Source: an uncultured Chloroflexota bacterium (GTDB lineage Bacteria > Chloroflexota > Anaerolineae > Caldilineales > Caldilineaceae). Taken from it: a DNA stretch of 64,000 nucleotides. Location of the stretch: assembly GCA_903858085.1 (NCBI GenBank), contig CAIOHJ010000045.1, positions 26,674 through 90,673 of the forward strand. The letters run 5' to 3'. The translations under genes and the position numbers were made by a program. Below the pieces are notes generated by a model. The model did no database searches. It saw nothing but the letters and a program-made list of their open reading frames with translations, and was not told the origin of the DNA. Positions 40,904-52,752 of the stretch are shown here, piece after piece (the first letter of the stretch is position 1; every line of letters starts with the position of its first letter).

Positions 40904-41464
40904 TCAGAAGGACAGCCGGTCAAACAGGCGTTCTCCCCACCCGCCGTATACGGGCACCGGGCGTTCCTGGCCGCGCAGCACGTTGGCCATCCCGGCCAGC
41001 CAGGCCACAGCCCAGGCGAGTGCAGCGGCGATGACGGTCGAGAAGCTTGCCATCAGCAGCAGCGGCCCGCCCAGCGGCAGCAAGGTGGGGGCCAGCCAGT
41101 TGAGCGCCAGAGAGCAGAGGGCGAGCAGGGCAAGGGCCACCAGCGCTGTGAGCGAAATTTTCAGCCATCCCCAGCGGTCCCGGTAGCGGGAGGCGTGTTG
41201 GCTTCGGCGCAGCACCGGCCCCAAGAGGAGCAAAGCGACCGGGATCAGGTAGAAGAGGGGAAATTCCACCGAAAGAAAGGCGAAACTCCAGCCCACCACG
41301 AGCCAGAGCAGCGGCACGGCCAGGGTGGCGCCGGCCAGCGCCAGCGACTGGCAGGCATGATAGACCAGGAAACGATCTTTGCGGCGCAGCAGCAGGATCA
41401 GCAGCGGCCCAATCAGCAGCAGCAAGTAGCCGAGCAACGCCAGCAGACGATGGGGTTTGTGCAT
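40904..41464 (-). CDS. DUF4870/Tic20-like small membrane protein
   Basis: 186 residues with four hydrophobic segments. LLGYLLLLIGPLLILLLRRKDRFLVYHACQSLAL is the pattern of the DUF4870/Tic20 group (short first helix, then charged F--YHA-QSL). The C-terminal end has RGQERPVPVYGGWGERL. The function is unknown. It starts 2 bp after the oppF stop with GGAGG 8 nt upstream, so it is co-translated with the transporter; a role in the importer is only suggested by that position. Confidence 0.75.
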   Translation of the reverse strand: MHKPHRLLALLGYLLLLIGPLLILLLRRKDRFLVYHACQSLALAGATLAVPLLWLVVGWSFAFLSVEFPLFYLIPVALLLLGPVLRRSQHASRYRDRWGWLKISLTALVALALLALCSLALNWLAPTLLPLGGPLLLMASFSTVIAAALAWAVAWLAGMANVLRGQERPVPVYGGWGERLFDRLSF

Positions 41465-41466
41465 CT

Positions 41467-42483
41467 TCAGCCTCCAATCCCAGCCAGGTGCAGCTCTTTG
41501 GCCAGATGACAGGCGACGAAATGGCCTGGTTCTACCTCTTGCAGGGGGGGCTCGACCGTTCGACAGCTGCCCGAATTGGCGTAGCGGCAGCGTGGGTGGA
41601 AGACACAGCCTGCCGGCGGATTGGCCGGGCTGGGCACATCGCCCTCCAAAATAATTCGTCGGCTCTGGAGATCCGGGTCGGCGGGGGGCACGGCGGAGAC
41701 CAGCGCCTCGGCGTAGGGGTGCAGCGGGCGACGCAGCAATTCTTCGGCGGGTGCCATCTCCACGATTTTGCCGACGTACATCACGGCAATGCGATCCGAG
41801 ATATGTTCGACGACCGAGAGATCGTGGGCGATGAAGAGCAAGGTCAGTCCAAATTCGTCTTTGAGGCTCTGCAGCAGGTTGAGCACCTGGGCCTGGACCG
41901 ACACATCCAGCGCCGAGACCGGTTCATCGGCGATGATCAAGCGCGGGCTGAGCGAGAGGGTGCGGGCAATGCCGATGCGCTGGCGCTGGCCCCCTGAGAA
42001 TTCGTGTGGGTACCGCTCCATATAGGCAGGGTCGAGGCCGACCTCTGCCATCAGCTGGGCGACCCGCTCTTCCAGAGCTCGGCCCCGGGCCACCCGGTGG
42101 ATCTGCAGCGGTTCGCCGATCAGCTCTTTGACGGTGCGGCGGGGGTTGAGCGAGCTGAAGGGGTCTTGGAAGATCATGCGCATCTCCCGCCGCAGCGGTT
42201 TGAGCTCGCCGGGGGGAAGCTGGGCGACGTTGACCCGCTCGCCGCTCCGGGTCCGGTACCAGATCTCGCCGGCGGTGGGGTCATACAGGCGCAGCACGGT
42301 CCGGCCAACCGTCGTCTTGCCGCAGCCGCTCTCGCCGACCAGCCCCAGCACTTCGTTCTGTTTGACCGCAAAGCTGACCCCATCTACGGCCTTGATCTGC
42401 CCGACCACTCGCTGCAGAAAGCCGGAGCGGATCGGGAAATACTGTCTGAGGTTGCTGACTTCCAGAATGTACTCGTCGCTCAT
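41467..42483 (-). CDS. Oligosaccharide/oligopeptide ABC transporter ATPase, OppF type
   Basis: 338 residues. Walker A GESGCGKTTVG, Q-loop FQDPFSSLNPR, signature FSGGQRQRIGIAR, Walker B LIIADEPVSALD and H-switch FIAHDLSVV are all intact. The C-terminal oligo-binding cap has CVFHPRCRYANSG with cysteines seen in iron-sulfur-binding Opp/Dpp ATPases. It forms the NBD pair with the OppD-type gene at 47245-48276. The ATG at 42483 begins the conserved LEVSNLRQYFP region; the ribosome site is weak. Confidence 0.92.
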   Translation of the reverse strand: MSDEYILEVSNLRQYFPIRSGFLQRVVGQIKAVDGVSFAVKQNEVLGLVGESGCGKTTVGRTVLRLYDPTAGEIWYRTRSGERVNVAQLPPGELKPLRREMRMIFQDPFSSLNPRRTVKELIGEPLQIHRVARGRALEERVAQLMAEVGLDPAYMERYPHEFSGGQRQRIGIARTLSLSPRLIIADEPVSALDVSVQAQVLNLLQSLKDEFGLTLLFIAHDLSVVEHISDRIAVMYVGKIVEMAPAEELLRRPLHPYAEALVSAVPPADPDLQSRRIILEGDVPSPANPPAGCVFHPRCRYANSGSCRTVEPPLQEVEPGHFVACHLAKELHLAGIGG

Positions 42484-42541
42484 TGCGCCTGTCTCGTCTG
42501 GCTGGCGTGCAGCCGAAGTGTGCATCGGTTCAGGAGTGGTC

Positions 42542-43714
42542 TCAGTCGTTGGCGTAAGGGTCTGCCGCGTCGCGCAGCCCGTCGCCCAGGAAATTGAAGC
42601 CCAACACCGCCGTCACGATAAAAAGGACCGAAGCGGCGATCCATGGGTTGAACCCCAGGGTTTGGATTGTCTGGGCCTCCCGCATCATGGTGCCCCAGCT
42701 GACCAACGGTTCCTGGATGCCGATCCCCAAAAAACTCAAAAAGCTTTCGGCCAGGATGATGGTGGGGATGGTCAGGGTCAGCACCACGATAATATGGCTG
42801 AAGGTGTTGGGCAGCAGGTGTTGAAACATGATGCGGCTGTCCGAGGCCCCCATCTCGCGGGCGGCCAGCACAAAATCTGTCTCGCGCAGCGCCAGCACCT
42901 TGCCGCGCACCTCGCGTGCCAGCAGCGTCCAGCTCAGCAGGGCAAAGATAAAGGACATGGTGACGAAGACTGCAAATTGATCCCAGGTGATCGGGATGAC
43001 CGCGGCCAGTGCCATCCAGAGGGGCAGCTGGGGGAAGGATTGGACAAACTCGACAAAACGCTGGGTCCAGTTGTCGACAGCGCCGCCGTAGTAGCCGGAG
43101 AAGACGCCGACCACAGCGCCGACGAAGACCGAGATCAGGGTTCCAAAGAGGGCCATCGTCAACGAAATGCGACCGGCCACGCTGGCGCGGCCAAAGACGT
43201 CGCGGCCAAAACGGTCGGTGCCGAGCAGAAAAACTTTGGCATCTCCTGCTGCACCATACAGATGAAGGTCGGTGGAAAAAAGTCCCAGGAGTTTGTATTC
43301 CCAGCTGCGCACGAAAAAATTGACTGGGTAGCGCACGGTGGTGTCTTCGACCCAGCTGGAGCTCATGTCGGCGTTGAGCTTCTGTTGGCTTTTGTAGACA
43401 AAAGGCTGGAAATGGAAGCGGCCGGCAGCGTCGATGAAGTGGACTCGGGTGGGCGGGCGAAAGGAATCGCGCATGTTGAGTTCAATGGGGTCGTAGGGAG
43501 AAAAAAAATCAGCGAAAATCGCCAGCATGAACAGCCCCACCACCACCAGGCCGCCGGCGATCGCCACTTTGTTGCGGCGAAATTTGCGCCAGACCAGCGC
43601 ACCGTAGCTCTCATGGCTGCGAGGCCGGCCGCGCAGGACGGTTTGCAACGTCGGGAGAACCGGCTCCCCTCCCAGCTGGGTTTTGTTGTCTGTGTGGCTG
43701 TGTTCGCTCTTCAT
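42542..43714 (-). CDS. Opp-type ABC transporter permease, OppC type, with extended periplasmic loop
   Basis: 390 residues. N-terminal cytoplasmic part, then TM1 (VAIAGGLVVVGLFMLAIFADFF), then about 100 extracytoplasmic residues (RPPTRVHFIDAAGRFHFQPFVYKS and on) before the remaining five helices, as in carbohydrate-type members with a long loop. The cytoplasmic coupling motif EMGASDSRIMFQHLLPNTFSHIIV is the EAA loop. It forms a heterodimer with the OppB-type permease encoded just upstream. Confidence 0.92.
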   Translation of the reverse strand: MKSEHSHTDNKTQLGGEPVLPTLQTVLRGRPRSHESYGALVWRKFRRNKVAIAGGLVVVGLFMLAIFADFFSPYDPIELNMRDSFRPPTRVHFIDAAGRFHFQPFVYKSQQKLNADMSSSWVEDTTVRYPVNFFVRSWEYKLLGLFSTDLHLYGAAGDAKVFLLGTDRFGRDVFGRASVAGRISLTMALFGTLISVFVGAVVGVFSGYYGGAVDNWTQRFVEFVQSFPQLPLWMALAAVIPITWDQFAVFVTMSFIFALLSWTLLAREVRGKVLALRETDFVLAAREMGASDSRIMFQHLLPNTFSHIIVVLTLTIPTIILAESFLSFLGIGIQEPLVSWGTMMREAQTIQTLGFNPWIAASVLFIVTAVLGFNFLGDGLRDAADPYAND

Positions 43715-43732
43715 AACTCTCTCTTGGCTGCT

Positions 43733-44731
<999 letters not shown>

Positions 44732-44751
44732 GCACAAGCCCCCAGGTTGGT

Positions 44752-44803
44752 GAGGAAGGAGAAGCGCACAAGCCAGCGACAGCCTTTGCGCTTTTCCTTC
44801 CTC
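44752..44803. terminator. Intercistronic hairpin between the solute-binding and permease genes
   Basis: GAGGAAGGAGAAGCGCA (44752-44768) and TGCGCTTTTCCTTCCTC (44787-44803) pair at 16 of 17 positions with an 18-nt loop. It lies 35 bp after the binding-protein stop and 20 bp before the permease start. It is the counterpart of the hairpin at 29321-29354. Confidence 0.7.
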
Positions 44804-44838
44804 GAACGTTCCTACTTTCCGCTCAACCGTTTGTGCGG

Positions 44839-47079
<2,241 letters not shown>

Positions 47080-47244
47080 CGTGAAAACTCCTTCTATCCT
47101 TTTTGAATCCACACAGCAGGCACAGATTGAATTCACACCCATTTGTTCTGTTCGAGCGCTTGGGGCAGGCGCTGGCTTGCCCTCCTTTCATGTTTCCTGG
47201 CCAAAATCAAAACAGCACTGGAGGTGTGCTGAGCAGACACCAAA

Positions 47245-48276
47245 TCAGTAAAGCCAGCAAGCCGCCTGGTGGCCGGGGGCCAGCTCGCGTTGGACCGGAG
47301 CCTCTTCCCAGCAGATCTTTTTGGCATGTGGGCAGCGTGCGGCAAAGGCACACCCTTGGATTTTTGCGCTGGCGCTGGGGACCATCCCTTGGATAGGAAC
47401 CAGTGCGCTGGTTTTGCGCCCCAGTACAGGGACCGATTTGAGCAGCCCTTCGGTATAAGGGTGGAGCGGGCGGTGAAAAATATCGCGCACGGTTCCATAT
47501 TCGACTACCTGCCCGAGATACATGACGGCGACATGGTCTGCCATCTGCGAGACCACCCCCAGGTTGTGGGTGATCAACAGGATCGAGGATTGGAAGTCGT
47601 TTTGGAGCTGGCGCATCAGCTCCAAGATCTGGGCCTGGACCGTGACGTCGAGCGCTGTGGTCGGTTCGTCGGCGATCAGGATGGCCGGGTTGCAGGAAAG
47701 GGCCATGGCAATCATCACCCGTTGGCGCATCCCGCCAGAGAGCTGATGGGGGTACTGGTGCAGCCGGCGTCTGGGTTCGCTGATCTGCACCTTCTCGAGC
47801 ATGGCCAGCGCCTGCTGGGCTGCCTGCGCGTCGCTGACCGGCTGATGGAGCTGGATGGCTTCCTGGATCTGGCGGCCGATGCTGAAGAGCGGGTTGAGCG
47901 AGGTCATCGGTTCTTGAAAGATCACGGCGATCTCTCCACCGCGGATCTGGCGCATCTCGCTGCCGGCAGGGTCCAGATCGACAAGATTGACCGGGGGGCC
48001 CCCGGGGGTACGGTAAAAGAGGATCTCACCGTCGACGATGCGGCCGGGCGGGGATTTGATCAGCTGCATCACTGACATGGCTGTGATGCTCTTGCCACAG
48101 CCGCTCTCGCCGACCACCCCGAGCACCGACTGCCGGTCCAGCCGCAGGTTGACCCCACGGACAGCCCGCACGGTGCCCGTCTCCTGAAAAAAATAGGTGT
48201 GCAGGTTTTTGATCTCCAGGATCGGCAGCCGAGCGACGACTGGCGGATCCTTGGAGGGTGCGACGCTCTGCTGCAT
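47245..48276 (-). CDS. Oligosaccharide/oligopeptide ABC transporter ATPase, OppD type
   Basis: 343 residues. Walker A GESGCGKSITA, Q-loop FQEPMTSLNPL, signature LSGGMRQRVMIAMAL, Walker B ILIADEPTTALD and LITHNLGVV are intact, with the OppD-type C-terminal CAFAARCPHAKKICWE. It is the first gene of the transporter run, before the binding protein, an order that is less common. The 165-bp gap to the binding-protein gene contains only a weak 6-bp hairpin (47213-47231) and no gene. Confidence 0.92.
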   Translation of the reverse strand: MQQSVAPSKDPPVVARLPILEIKNLHTYFFQETGTVRAVRGVNLRLDRQSVLGVVGESGCGKSITAMSVMQLIKSPPGRIVDGEILFYRTPGGPPVNLVDLDPAGSEMRQIRGGEIAVIFQEPMTSLNPLFSIGRQIQEAIQLHQPVSDAQAAQQALAMLEKVQISEPRRRLHQYPHQLSGGMRQRVMIAMALSCNPAILIADEPTTALDVTVQAQILELMRQLQNDFQSSILLITHNLGVVSQMADHVAVMYLGQVVEYGTVRDIFHRPLHPYTEGLLKSVPVLGRKTSALVPIQGMVPSASAKIQGCAFAARCPHAKKICWEEAPVQRELAPGHQAACWLY

Positions 48277-48320
48277 GCTTCATCCCAGTATGAATCCAAA
48301 GCTTGAGGAAGATATCCTAC

Positions 48321-48349
48321 AGTATAACCAGGAATTTCGTCGCTGTCTT
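48321..48349 (-). promoter_or_regulatory. Promoter of the transporter-glycosidase operon
   Basis: On the minus strand AAGACA (48349-48344) and TATACT (48326-48321) are separated by 17 bp, 45 bp upstream of the first ATPase gene. The AraC-hybrid regulator gene ends just upstream, so this 107-bp gap is the natural binding region for that regulator. Confidence 0.55.
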
Positions 48350-48383
48350 GGAGAAATCCGGCAGAAAATTGAACGATTAAGAA

Positions 48384-50951
48384 CTATTTTGCACTTTTAC
48401 GGTACTGTTGGGGGGATTTGCCGCTCTCGCGGTGAAAGACACGGATGAAGTAGGCGGGGTCGCTGAACCCGACCTGGGCACCGATCTCGGTGACAGACTG
48501 GTTGCTCTGCTGCAGCAGTTTCTGGGCTTGGACGATTCGGTAGCGGTGGAGGTACTGCCAGGGGGTCATGCCGGTCTCTTTGCGAAAGATGCGCGAGACA
48601 TAGTCGTCGCTGATCTGCAGGGCGCTGGCGATCTCTTGGCGGCTCAGCGCAGAGGCATGGTGTTCGGCGATGTAGGCGGCGATGCGCCGAACCCGTTCGG
48701 AGGGATGTTGTTGGACAAGCTGGAGCCAGCGCTCCTGGGTTTCTGGGCCGGGCGTGCTGGCGACCGCTGCTTCTGCCGGCGCAGGCAGGTGGCTGGCCTG
48801 GGCCAGGGGGAGCTGGAGATGGCAGGTGGTCCCGTGGCCGGGTTGGCTTTCCAGGTGCAGGGTGCCGCCGTGCAGCTGGAGGAGATGTCTGGCCACGCGC
48901 AGCCCCAGCCCGACACTGAAGGGGGCCCCTTCGGGCGCCTCCTCCAGGGCAGCGGCAAGCTGCTGCTGGCGGGCCGCGGAGATCCCGTGGCCGGTGTCTT
49001 CGATCCAGATGTGCAGCACTTCCCCTTGGGCTGCGGCGCGCAGTGTGATCCGCCCGGCCGCTGTATGGTAGTGGGCATTGGTGAGCAGGTTGAGCAGCAC
49101 CTGGCGCAGCCGCACCGGGTCGGCGTAAAGCAGCGGCAGGGTCTCCGGCAGTTCCAGCCGCCACTCCACAGGTCCGTCAGCGGCGTTTCTCGCCATCTGT
49201 TCGAAGATCATGGTCAGCAGGGGGGAGAGTTCGACCGGCTCCAGCACGATCTCGAGTGCGCCGATCTCGGCTTGGGAGAGCGCCAGCAGGTCATCGACCA
49301 GCCGGACCAGATGGGTGCCGCTCTGGTGGATATGACGAAGATCGGCGGCCAGTGCAGCGGGGAGGGGGGGCTGGGCCAGAGCAGCCTGGGCCAGAGCAGC
49401 CTGGCTGTAGTCGAGGATGATTTTGAGGGGGGCGCGCAGGTCGTGGCTGATGTTGGCGAGCAGGCGTGTTTTGAGCCGGTTGGCCCGTTCGGCCTCGGCG
49501 CGCGCCTGCAGCGCCTCGGCAAACAACTGCGCGTTGTGCAGCGCAATCCCCAGCTCGTCAGCCAGCGCCTGGAGGGCATCCAGATCTGCCTGGGCGTGGC
49601 GCTGCAGCGCAGAGGTATGCACATCCAGCACTCCCAAGGTGCGGCTGCCCAGCCGGATCGGCGCTGCCACCCGTGTCCGGCTGGACGGCCCAGCTGCACC
49701 TGCTGTTTGGGGCAGCCGTTGCACATCGGGGATATAGACCGGCCGGCCGCTCAGCAGCGCACGTCCCAAGGGGCCGGCCTCTTCCAGCGGGTAGAAGGCT
49801 GGCAGTTCGGGAGGCCCCAGGTGGCGGTTCAGGGTCTGGGACTGTTCGTTCCAGAGGTAGACGCTGACCTGGCTGTAGCCGTAGTTGGTGCGGATCAGCT
49901 CTGAAATCTCGCGCAGCAGCGTCGCTCCGTCCAGGATCGACCCGATGCGGCGGTTGATCTCCAGGCTGGTTTGCAGAAGCATGAGCCGCCGTTCTTCCTG
50001 GCGGCGGTTGACCCCGACCAGCCGGCTGGGCACGTCCGAAATGGCCACGAGCCGGTTGAGGGCCATTTCGGCGACGTTGTCGGCGGTCACGAGCTGCAGC
50101 GCATAGTCGTACTGGGTGGGCAGGGCAGCGCCCAGAGCGGCCTGGCAGGCCAGGCGGAGCGCTTCGGTTGCCAGGTGGGCGGCGGAAGTGGCGACCGTGG
50201 CCGCCATTTCCCCGCGGGCAATGGCGGCGATCGCCAAAGGATCGCCGTTGATGCCGACGACGACGGCATCGGGGGCCAGCAGCCCCTGTTGGGCGCAGAG
50301 TTCGCGGCTGACCAGGGCCAGCGTGTCAGAGAGTCCAAAGATGCCTCGAAATGGGGGGAGATGCGGGGTCAGCTCGGCCAGCGCCGGACGCGCCGCTTCC
50401 AGCGCGCCGGCGCGATCCCAGGGCAACGGCAGGTGCACCGTTTCGACCGCCGGGCAGGCAGCAAAGACGTCGTAGGCGGCCTGCAGACGGCTGCTGCGGC
50501 CTTCCAGGGTCGTGCGCCCGCCGGCCACCAAGACCCGCCCGCTCCCTGCCAGCTGTTCTGCCAGGAATTCACAGGCAAGACGCGCCGAGCGGTAGAGGCT
50601 GCGCGGTTTGACGAAGCGAGGATGCTCGACTGCCCGTTCGTGCAGCGCAACGATGGTCAGCCCGCTGTCCAGCAGCTGGTAGAGCAGCGGCATGGCGAAG
50701 GGGACCGCAATCAGCGCCCCGAGCCCCAGGGCCAGAATCTCCTCGACCTTTGCCGCATCGTCGTGGACAGCAGCGCTAAATTCGATCTCTACCAGTTCAA
50801 TTGCGGCCGAAAAGGGGTGCGGTGGCAGCTCGCCAGTCTGGCTGGCAAGCTGCCAGAGGGTTTCGCGCACCTCCACCCAGTACGGATCGGCAGAGTCGGC
50901 CAGCAGACCGATGCGAACCCGCTCCTCTCCAGACTGTCGGATCGAAACCAT
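48384..50951 (-). CDS. Hybrid regulator: sugar-binding domain, GAF, histidine-kinase core and AraC-type DNA-binding domain in one chain
   Basis: 855 residues, no signal peptide and no membrane helix. Domain order: a LacI/ribose-binding-like periplasmic-binding fold (about 12-300: RIGLLADSADPYWVEV..., GVN-GDP-like VVVGINGDPLAIAAI); GAF (about 335-480); HisKA with H503 in NISHDLRAP; HATPase_c with N-box LNLLTNAHYH, G1 IEDTGHGIS and G2 GLGLRVARHLLQLHGG; and a C-terminal AraC domain (about 755-855: ISDDYVSRIFRKETGMTPWQYLHRYRI, VTEIGAQVGFSDPAYFIRVFHRESGKSP). No receiver domain is present. It very likely reads a cytosolic sugar and drives the operon downstream. A strong AAGGAGGTG ribosome site fixes the ATG. 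Confidence 0.9.
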   Translation of the reverse strand: MVSIRQSGEERVRIGLLADSADPYWVEVRETLWQLASQTGELPPHPFSAAIELVEIEFSAAVHDDAAKVEEILALGLGALIAVPFAMPLLYQLLDSGLTIVALHERAVEHPRFVKPRSLYRSARLACEFLAEQLAGSGRVLVAGGRTTLEGRSSRLQAAYDVFAACPAVETVHLPLPWDRAGALEAARPALAELTPHLPPFRGIFGLSDTLALVSRELCAQQGLLAPDAVVVGINGDPLAIAAIARGEMAATVATSAAHLATEALRLACQAALGAALPTQYDYALQLVTADNVAEMALNRLVAISDVPSRLVGVNRRQEERRLMLLQTSLEINRRIGSILDGATLLREISELIRTNYGYSQVSVYLWNEQSQTLNRHLGPPELPAFYPLEEAGPLGRALLSGRPVYIPDVQRLPQTAGAAGPSSRTRVAAPIRLGSRTLGVLDVHTSALQRHAQADLDALQALADELGIALHNAQLFAEALQARAEAERANRLKTRLLANISHDLRAPLKIILDYSQAALAQAALAQPPLPAALAADLRHIHQSGTHLVRLVDDLLALSQAEIGALEIVLEPVELSPLLTMIFEQMARNAADGPVEWRLELPETLPLLYADPVRLRQVLLNLLTNAHYHTAAGRITLRAAAQGEVLHIWIEDTGHGISAARQQQLAAALEEAPEGAPFSVGLGLRVARHLLQLHGGTLHLESQPGHGTTCHLQLPLAQASHLPAPAEAAVASTPGPETQERWLQLVQQHPSERVRRIAAYIAEHHASALSRQEIASALQISDDYVSRIFRKETGMTPWQYLHRYRIVQAQKLLQQSNQSVTEIGAQVGFSDPAYFIRVFHRESGKSPQQYRKSAK

Positions 50952-50979
50952 TGTGGACCCACCTCCTTGAATCCACAGT

Positions 50980-51009
50980 ACTGTAGCACGTTTCTGGCGA
51001 CGGCCGCAA
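50980..51009 (-). promoter_or_regulatory. Candidate promoter of the hybrid regulator gene
   Basis: On the minus strand TACAGT (50985-50980) has TTGCGG (51009-51004) at 18-bp spacing, 30 bp before the ATG. A divergent plus-strand -35-like TTGACG (51065-51070) lies nearby and overlaps a TACACT-N8-AGTGTA inverted repeat (51071-51090), which may be an operator for either gene. Confidence 0.4.
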
Positions 51010-51147
51010 TCAGAGCACGGGTGCAGCTGTCTTGACCGGTGTGCGATCCGGTGTTAGGATAGAGTTGACGTACACTCTTTGTACAGTGTAACTTTGCTCG
51101 GCGCAAGACGTTCCGTGGTGCAGACAGAACGCCGGCGGGAGCAGACC

Positions 51148-51179
51148 GACAGATGTATTGACAGATGTATTGACAGATG
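51148..51179 (+). repeat. 12-bp tandem repeat ending on the UbiA-like start codon
   Basis: GACAGATGTATT occurs at 51148-51159 and 51160-51171 and begins a third copy (GACAGATG) whose ATG is the start of the next gene. The repeat thus carries three potential ATGs and no normal ribosome site. Confidence 0.85.
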
Positions 51180-52187
51180 ATCGACAACGGTGCAGGCGGA
51201 CAGGCAACTGAAAAATCGTCGTCTTTGTGGAAGCGCCTTCAGCTGGCTTCAGGACAATGGTTGGCGAGCTCGGCGACGGGGCGGCTTTTGTGCGCGTTGC
51301 ATCTCGAGCTGACCATCGCCCTGGTCTTGCCGACGGTGGTGGCGGCTGCGTTGGGCAGCTGGCAGGTTGGCCAGATCGACTGGCTTCCGTTGGGGTTTGC
51401 AGTGGCTACGACCCTGTTTTCAGCCTTGGCTTTCCAGCTGCTGACCGCCTATCAGGATTTCCAGCAGAGTCTGTCGGCCGACGCAAGGCCAGCCACTGAC
51501 CTGCCGGGCAGCATGTTTGACCTGCAAAAAAGTGGCGTGGTGCCGCCGATCTGGCTGCTCAACACGGGGGCACTTTTCTACACGTTGAGTGTGCTCTGTG
51601 GGCTCTGGCTGGCCTTGTTTGCAGGCTGGCCCATTCTGTTTTTTGGCACGTTGGCGCTTCTTTTCCAGTTCGGTGCGGTGATCTCGCCCGCACGGCTGGC
51701 CTACCGCGGTTTTGGATTGGGCGAAGCTTGTACGTTTCTCGCTTTCGGTCTGCTGCCGCTGGTCAGCACTTTTTTTGCCCAGACCCAGGTGCTCAGCTGG
51801 CTGCCGGTGCTCGGCGGCCTGCCGATCAGCCTGCTGCTGTTGCTGGTCGTGCTCAGCCAGCAGCTCAGCACGCTGCGGCGTGACTGGCTGATCGGCAAAC
51901 GGACGTTGGCGGTGCTTCTGGGGCCCCCCCGTTCTATTGATTTCAATGTCCTGGTCACCATGTTGGCCTACGCCAGTGTGTTGGCTGTCACGACCCTGGC
52001 CCGGCTGCCCCTTTGGTATCTGGGGGGATTGGCGACGTTGCCGTTGGCGATGGGTGTCTTCTCCGAGATCGACCGCAACCTGAGCTCGCCGTGGGACGCC
52101 GAACAGCTCTGCTCGGCTGCCTTCAAAGCGCTCTTCTGGACCACGCTGCTCTCTTTGGCGGCGCTTGCGATCAGCCGTCCGGGCTGA
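51177..52187 (+). CDS. UbiA/MenA-like membrane prenyltransferase homologue with degenerate active site
   Basis: 336 residues with about eight or nine hydrophobic helices. The overall shape and two cytoplasmic loops follow MenA (AYQDFQQSLSAD...FDLQKSGVV and RRDWLIGKRTLAVLLG, the latter like MenA GK-TL-VRLG). However, the Asp-rich prenyl-diphosphate sites are largely lost: the usual N-D---D is T-A-YQ-D, and NN-RD-D-D is QQ-ST-R-D. It is therefore a UbiA-superfamily member of doubtful catalysis or with another substrate. The ATG at 51177 lacks a ribosome site and sits in a tandem repeat. The next gene starts 16 bp after the stop. Confidence 0.7.
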   Translation: MIDNGAGGQATEKSSSLWKRLQLASGQWLASSATGRLLCALHLELTIALVLPTVVAAALGSWQVGQIDWLPLGFAVATTLFSALAFQLLTAYQDFQQSLSADARPATDLPGSMFDLQKSGVVPPIWLLNTGALFYTLSVLCGLWLALFAGWPILFFGTLALLFQFGAVISPARLAYRGFGLGEACTFLAFGLLPLVSTFFAQTQVLSWLPVLGGLPISLLLLLVVLSQQLSTLRRDWLIGKRTLAVLLGPPRSIDFNVLVTMLAYASVLAVTTLARLPLWYLGGLATLPLAMGVFSEIDRNLSSPWDAEQLCSAAFKALFWTTLLSLAALAISRPG

Positions 52188-52203
52188 ACCCAACTTCTGC
52201 AGC

Positions 52204-52752
52204 ATGCTGCGCCAGCCGCCGTTTGCACCTCGGGTGCTGGACCGCAAAGCGTTTTATCTCCTCGCTCTGGAGTGCCGTGCCTACGCCGCCGAACTGGCCC
52301 ACCAGGACCCGCACCGGGTCAATCTGGCGCACTGTTACCGTTTCAACAGCTGGCTTGCCCAGCTCAAAGGCTACGACCGGCTCTGGCCTGCCCTGGCCAA
52401 CCTGCGACCGGCCCGCCCGGTGGCCCGCTGGCAGCTCGTAGCCCTGCTGGCGGTCGGCTGGCTGCTGTTGGCAGGGCAGTTCTACACGCAGGGGAGGAGC
52501 TGGCTTTTTGCGAGTTCTGTGCTGGCCATCGCTGCTCTTTTTTGGATTCCCGAAGATTTCTACGGGACGACAGTCGAGCTGTTGGAAGGCAAGCTCCTGT
52601 ACGTGGTCGACAGCTTGCTGGCGCTGCTCGACAGCGGGCAGATGGAGTTCACCGAGGCGGCGTTTTTTCAGGCTCGACAAAATTTGCTTGACGCGCACGC
52701 TGAACTGCGCCAGCAGATCGACCTGGCCCACCGCCCTTTCCCTCCTTCATAG
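52204..52752 (+). CDS. Membrane protein of unknown function with two TM segments
   Basis: 182 residues. A polar N-terminal part (KAFYLLALECRAYAAELAHQDPHRVNLAHCYRFNSWL) precedes a hydrophobic hairpin (about 75-110, VALLAVGWLLLAGQFY and WLFASSVLAIAALFWIP). A C-terminal amphipathic helix (ALLDSGQMEFTEAAFFQARQNLL) follows. No family was recognised. It follows the UbiA-like gene by 16 bp, so the two are likely an operon. Its last 6 bp overlap the end of the convergent ABC exporter gene. Confidence 0.65.
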   Translation: MLRQPPFAPRVLDRKAFYLLALECRAYAAELAHQDPHRVNLAHCYRFNSWLAQLKGYDRLWPALANLRPARPVARWQLVALLAVGWLLLAGQFYTQGRSWLFASSVLAIAALFWIPEDFYGTTVELLEGKLLYVVDSLLALLDSGQMEFTEAAFFQARQNLLDAHAELRQQIDLAHRPFPPS

